Below, piece by piece: positions 59,447-64,000 of a DNA stretch of 64,000 bases. Every line of letters begins with the position of its first letter. Position 1 is the first letter of the stretch. Below the pieces are notes generated by a model. It made no database searches, was not told where the DNA came from, and was given only the letters and a program-made list of their open reading frames with translations. The position numbers and the translations under genes were made by a program. The DNA comes from Gordionus sp. m RMFG-2023 (Eukaryota > Nematomorpha > Gordioida > Chordodea > Parachordodidae), in contig NC_088779.1 of NCBI RefSeq assembly GCF_954871325.1, positions 30,874,729 to 30,938,728 on the forward strand. The letters are read 5' to 3'.

Positions 59447-60308
59447 ATGAAAATATCACTCTTATTTTGCTTATTCATGGTTTTAATGTTCAAGTGTGTT
59501 TGGCAAATTGATCGTAATAAACATTAAATTTATTTTTAAATATATATATTTCCCAAATATCTTGTATTTGACTCTTTAATATGAGGATATTAAAGTAAGT
59601 ATATAATAATTAAATGAACACATCTTTAATTAAGTTGTATGAACAGTAGTTTTTTATTTAGAAATTGTAAGAAATAGTCACATTACTACAAGGTCTCGTT
59701 TAAACGATACGATGGTTAAACGAGATGTTTCTGGCTAAATGTTAGCATAAAATTTAACATTATATATTATGTAACTTAAGTAACAAGATACGATATTCCC
59801 TCTTTTTTAACTTGACATTCACTATAAACGAATCCTTAGGCAAGATTCATAGTAAGCTCTATCCTGATAAATCACTAGCCAATTTAACAGCTGATGAATT
59901 TTATTCCTAAATTATCATCATAATCGAAATTCGGGGTTAGAATTCTAGAAATTAGGATATCTTTTTACATATATATATATCTATAATAATTAATTCTATC
60001 AAGAGGTAGACTCTCTGAAAGTTTTATAAAATTAAAAATGATTTTGTTACTTGTTTAAATTTTTGAAAATTTTCAAACAAAATAGATCTAAATTTTTTTG
60101 AAAAAATGGGTTAAACGCTCGCACTCATTTTTAGCCGTCGGGTTTATGTGCACCTATCTTGGAAAAAAACAGACTTTAATTTAAAAAATAATATTTTAAA
60201 TTATTATTTCATTTAGCTCTCTGCGTGGAATATTGTCATCATCATCACCCAAGTCAACTGGATTATGACCGATGTATAAAACAACGTTGTGGTGGAAATG
60301 GGAAATAG
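59447..60308 (+). CDS. Small secreted 4-cysteine peptide, copy 4
   Basis: Exons 59447-59513 and 60217-60308, GT-AG, phase 1, giving 52 residues. Signal peptide MKISLLFCLFMVLMFK, one residue shorter than the others. The mature part has CVEYC, a run of four histidines, then PSQLDYDR, CIKQRC and tail GGNGK. Spacing CX3C-X12-CX4C is identical. AATAAA at 60326. The exon 1 donor (C|GTAATA) is shared with copy 1, whereas copies 2 and 3 use G|GTAT. Closest to copy 3 in the third-to-fourth cysteine segment. Unrecognised family. Confidence 0.78.
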
Positions 60309-60936
60309 TCGAGATAATGATTGAAAATAAAATATACCAATTATATTGCAAAATTATAATCATAAATATGCCATAGGAGGATAAGACATTTATATAATAA
60401 AATTCAACGTGTGTAGATGTAAAAAGATTAGCCATTTTTAAGCTAATAGTAATATATTTTTTATTAGTTGTTCTTAGTTACTTGGCCACAGATTGGGGGG
60501 TTTTTTAATAAGATCTTGAGAAATCAATTCCTACTAAAGGGAACAGCCCCCTAGGAAGAGACCATTGAGAGAATAACTGAGCATATTAATAATATAATTT
60601 TTATGTTTTTTTTTATCGGTACCACTATTTATCATCTGAAGTTTTGTCTAATAATTATTTAAATATTTCAATTTAAAAATGCTTAAATGACCAAGATGAT
60701 GATTGTGAGCCATAGTGGTAAATTTTTTTCTATTAAAAGGCGAATACACACTATTTAGCTATGGAAGCATAGAAGTTGTGGCTGACCAAGAATGTATGGT
60801 TAGGGTTCAAGATATCAATTGGGATAAAATAGAAAAAGGAAATTGAGGCACCTTGAGTATACAGAGGAACCTTATTCCACTAATTATAATTTAGGCGAAT
60901 AATTCATAAGGCCATAAATTTTATCGCAATATAGAT
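60309..60936. other. Right part of unit 4
   Basis: Shares GGCCACAGATTG near 60484 and the terminal block starting near 60850 with the other units. No gene. Confidence 0.5.
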
Positions 60937-61715
60937 CAGGGTTGGCAAGTCGGTCAATTGACCGGTTAAATTCAGTCAATTTACCGGTCAATTGACCGAA
61001 AGAGTATTTGACCTGATCAAATACGGTCAAATACTCTAAAAAAATCTAAAGAAAAAAAATTAAAAATATGTTTAAAACAGGAAAAAAACGATATAAATAC
61101 ATGTGATCAGAATGTTGCTTATTTTTTGGGTCCCCAATATCAAGAGGAGCATCTCACTAGTCGTTAATTCAATGAAGTATATGATATAATTCAAGAATTA
61201 CCAATTTTACAAGGTTGTGTTGACCAAAATATTTCAAGTGATATAATTAATTTCAGAAGCAAAATCAGCATGTTTAATAGCAAATTATGTGGAAAACAGT
61301 AATTTCCACAAGAAACAATCAGATCCTTCGACCTCAAGTTAATAGATTAAACTTCATCATGCTCATTAAGAGACTAACAATTCCTATTTCTTCTAAAGAA
61401 ATATGTCGATGGGTTAAAATTCTTTTGAAAATAGAGATCGAAAGATCTCGAAATCAGGAAAATTGATTAAAAAACATTAAAGAAAATGAAAATATTGAAT
61501 ATGAATAAGAATAAGACTCTGCCACAGAGAGCTAAATGTTAGTTATTGAATGACAATAAATTTAAAAAATTAATATTATAGATTCATTTTATATCATATT
61601 TAAAATAAAGTTAATTGACTTTAAAAAAACATATATTTGAATTTGACCATATTTGACCTGTCAAATATTGGTCAATTGACCGAAAAGTATTTGACCGGTC
61701 AAATCCACAACCCTC
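60937..61715. mobile_element. Non-autonomous hAT-type element with 8-bp TSD
   Basis: 779 bp. Left end CAGGGTTGGCAAGTCGGTC and right end GGTCAAATCCACAACCCTC are inverted complements, and a subterminal GGTCAATTGACCG motif is repeated at both ends. Perfect 8-bp target duplication ATATAGAT at 60929-60936 and 61716-61723. The insertion interrupts a block that is continuous in unit 1 (near 37760). No transposase frame, so it needs a helper in trans. Confidence 0.9.
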
Positions 61716-63507
61716 ATATAGATATTTACGTTGTACACACCCCAACCAAAAATATATACAATATATCAAGAATTTGTAAGAAAAATTGGTAAAAATTAAT
61801 AACGACTACAGGTTAAAATTTTTTATAAAAATCTATAATTGCCAAAGGTTTACAATTGGTGGACATAAAATCTCCAGTAAAATTTATTGGGACCCACCTA
61901 AGAGTGCTTTCTCCCTTCTCACCAAAATCGTTGGTAAGGTCTATGATTTATAAGGTTAGTGAGGTAGGTCATGGTTGGTCATAGTATAGTTGGTCCTATT
62001 AAATATTGAATAATTATTTTTATTTTTGATTAATTTAAAAAATAATAATTTTTTTTTAAAAAAAATAAATAATATAATATTCTTTATAGATTATATTTGA
62101 ATTTTTTTATTTATAGGAATTCCTTAAAGTTGAGAAAATATAGTAAAAAATGTGAAATATAAGATTGAATTTAATAGTTTTTTATTTTAAAAAAAGAAGC
62201 TCAAAAACATGGAGATATTCAAATAAGAGGTTAAAACCACAATAAATATTTTCCATTATCAGATGAACAACTGAAAGTAGCCATAATTTCTACTGGCTTA
62301 AGACCTGATGTTATGAAGGCCCTAAGTAAATCACTAATATGAGACTACACATGAGGTCTCTTTATTCCTCTTAAAATTAAATATCAACCCACTAATACAG
62401 GCAGAAACTAAAAAAAAGATTATCAAATACAAAAATTTAAACAACTTTCATATTCACTCCAACAGTAAATGCTACAAATTGTGCAAAAGATGACAATATT
62501 AAAAACTCTTGTATTTTATTATTTATAAAAATTTAATTCCAAATACATTTTAAAAAAAATTTTTTTATCATACTAATTAAAATTTAATTATTTTTTGAAA
62601 TTAAATTTATAAATAAATTCAAAAAAATAATACAATCAATAAATCAAAAGTGATCGGATATCAAATGATCAATTAAATTTCAATTATTGTTAAATGAAGT
62701 ATAAAATTTTGGGAATAATTAATGAAAAGAAAATAGATTAAAATTTACAAATTAAGAACTTTTGTCGGATACTTATTAAAACATAACAATATTTGGTAAA
62801 TTAATTTTTTTTAGCGTAAAAAACATAACAAAGTAAAATATTTTGTGAAATATTAGAAATGTTGATAAATATATTTTAACGTTATATTCGTTGAGCTTTT
62901 TAAAAATTATTTTTCGTATCATACATTGTCACAAACATATTTTTTTTTGTATATAAAATTTTAACATAATTGACATAATAATTGATTTACTATAGAGAAA
63001 TTATTATAGCTAAAAAATATCCTGCATTTCTTTCTATAAAATTTTTTTGAAACTTCTTAGGAATTTAGTACTGATAGGAAAATTATTACCAGACGTGATA
63101 TACTCTGATATTTAATCCATCCTATATTTTTCTTCAGTTCAGAAGTAATATCATATCATTTAAAGCTTGTTATTAGGGTGGGTGACTAATATTTAAAAAA
63201 CAATTAAAAACAAAAGTGTATATCTTACAATTTTATTTTCAAATATCGATTTTGATTAGGTTTTATGTTTGTTAAATTTTGCTTTTCACAATTCACCATT
63301 TTAACCTATGTTAATTAACACCGGTTTTGCCGGAACTGATTTTTACAATTTTGCGATACCTTGCAAACCGGTTAAAATATGAATCAAAAAGGTGGATATC
63401 GGATATAATGCATTTTTGATTTTCCTAACTTTTTGTAACGCCGCGAAAGCAGTTTATACGACCCGACCATCTTGTATATTCAAACGATCGTTGGTTGATC
63501 CAATTAG
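61716..63507. other. End of unit 4, then intergenic AT-rich
   Basis: The block to about 62010 (GGTCTATGATTTATAAGGTT, TAGGTCATGGTTGG) matches 38050-38130 after unit 1. Beyond it nothing is recognised. Confidence 0.5.
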
Positions 63508-63695
63508 TGTTGTTAAAGGGTTCATTTTGATCCTATTTTTTAAAAAAAACGGCTAACTCAATATTTTATCAAGAAAAAGATTCTGCAAGTCTTAAGATTC
63601 TGCTCGTAGGTGGTACGGACATCTATTAACCAAATCTCGAGCCTGAGTCAATATTAAAGTCGGTTTAAATAGAGCCGTTTAAACAACACTAAAAT
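63508..63695. mobile_element. MITE of the TAGTGTTGTTAAA family, best-ended copy
   Basis: Ends TAGTGTTGTTAAAGGG and AGCCGTTTAAACAACACTA are inverted repeats. The interior has AACGGCTAACTCAATATTTT and GCTCGTAGGTGGTACGGAC shared with 43.2 kb. The TAGTGTTG end fits the hAT terminal consensus, but no 8-bp duplication is visible. Confidence 0.7.
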
Positions 63696-64000
63696 CGATC
63701 CAAAAACCCGTATTGGAACTGAACTTTTCGATGAACAACCTTTGATTCATTTTATGATATTTTTTTTTAATTTCACGTTGCGTAAAAAAATGGCACCTTT
63801 ATTAATGTAATTTAAGCTGTAAAAATAAAATAATTAAGGTTCATCTTCGTATTATAAAACTTTCTATATAACTTGTTTGCGTTTCAGTATTAAAAAAAAT
63901 TTCTATTTTAACCATTTAAAAAAAAAAAATTGATAATGTACTTTGTAATAATAACAACGATTTAAGTACAAAATATGTGTACTTTTATCAAAAATTATTT
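63696..64000. other. Intergenic AT-rich
   Basis: Nothing recognised to the end of the window. Confidence 0.5.

Noticed and set aside
60196-60435. 79-codon minus-strand open frame
   Set aside because: Antisense of peptide copy 4 exon 2 plus AT-rich flank.

Overview
The window is a strongly AT-rich piece of animal nuclear DNA with intron-split genes, abundant AAAG-type microsatellites and many degraded transposons. Two adjacent Spätzle-like (Toll ligand) genes, a clade-B-like serpin and two CYP3-clan cytochrome P450 genes point to an arthropod, or at least an ecdysozoan. I cannot name the species. Exon boundaries below were set by eye from GT-AG signals and reading-frame continuity, and no alignment was run.

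Layout. 0-2.1 kb: a decayed reverse-transcriptase element (minus strand) beside an AAAG microsatellite. 2.3-2.6 kb: an orphan exon-like open frame (minus). 3.7-7.3 kb: a three-exon serpin gene (minus). 8.5-12.4 kb: microsatellites and three small inverted-repeat elements. 14.3-17.4 kb: P450 gene 1 (plus, four exons). 18.7-19.6 kb: a mariner-like transposase relic. 22.0-22.7 kb: a second reverse-transcriptase relic. 24.1-27.0 kb: P450 gene 2 (plus), with the same exon phases as gene 1. 28.4-32.9 kb: hAT MITEs, a LINE fragment and a P450 pseudogene fragment.

34.5-62 kb is the most interesting part. It contains four tandem or dispersed copies of a two-exon gene for a tiny secreted peptide (52-58 residues) with invariant cysteine spacing CX3C-X12-CX4C and a histidine cluster. 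These genes (34.9, 53.9, 57.2 and 59.4 kb) fall below usual ORF cut-offs. All four keep frame, splice sites and cysteines. Between copies 1 and 2 lie the two Spätzle-like genes (41.1 and 47.9 kb). Their processed C-terminal domains are nearly identical while their prodomains have diverged. Decayed LINE and hAT relics and a TSD-flanked non-autonomous hAT element interrupt the duplicated blocks.

How the genes may relate: Spätzle, a secreted serpin and small secreted cysteine peptides would fit an extracellular defence locus, since in insects serpins restrain the protease cascade that cleaves Spätzle and Toll signalling induces small peptides. That link is inference from families and proximity; nothing in the sequence proves co-regulation. 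The P450 pair is a separate tandem duplication of membrane-bound monooxygenases.
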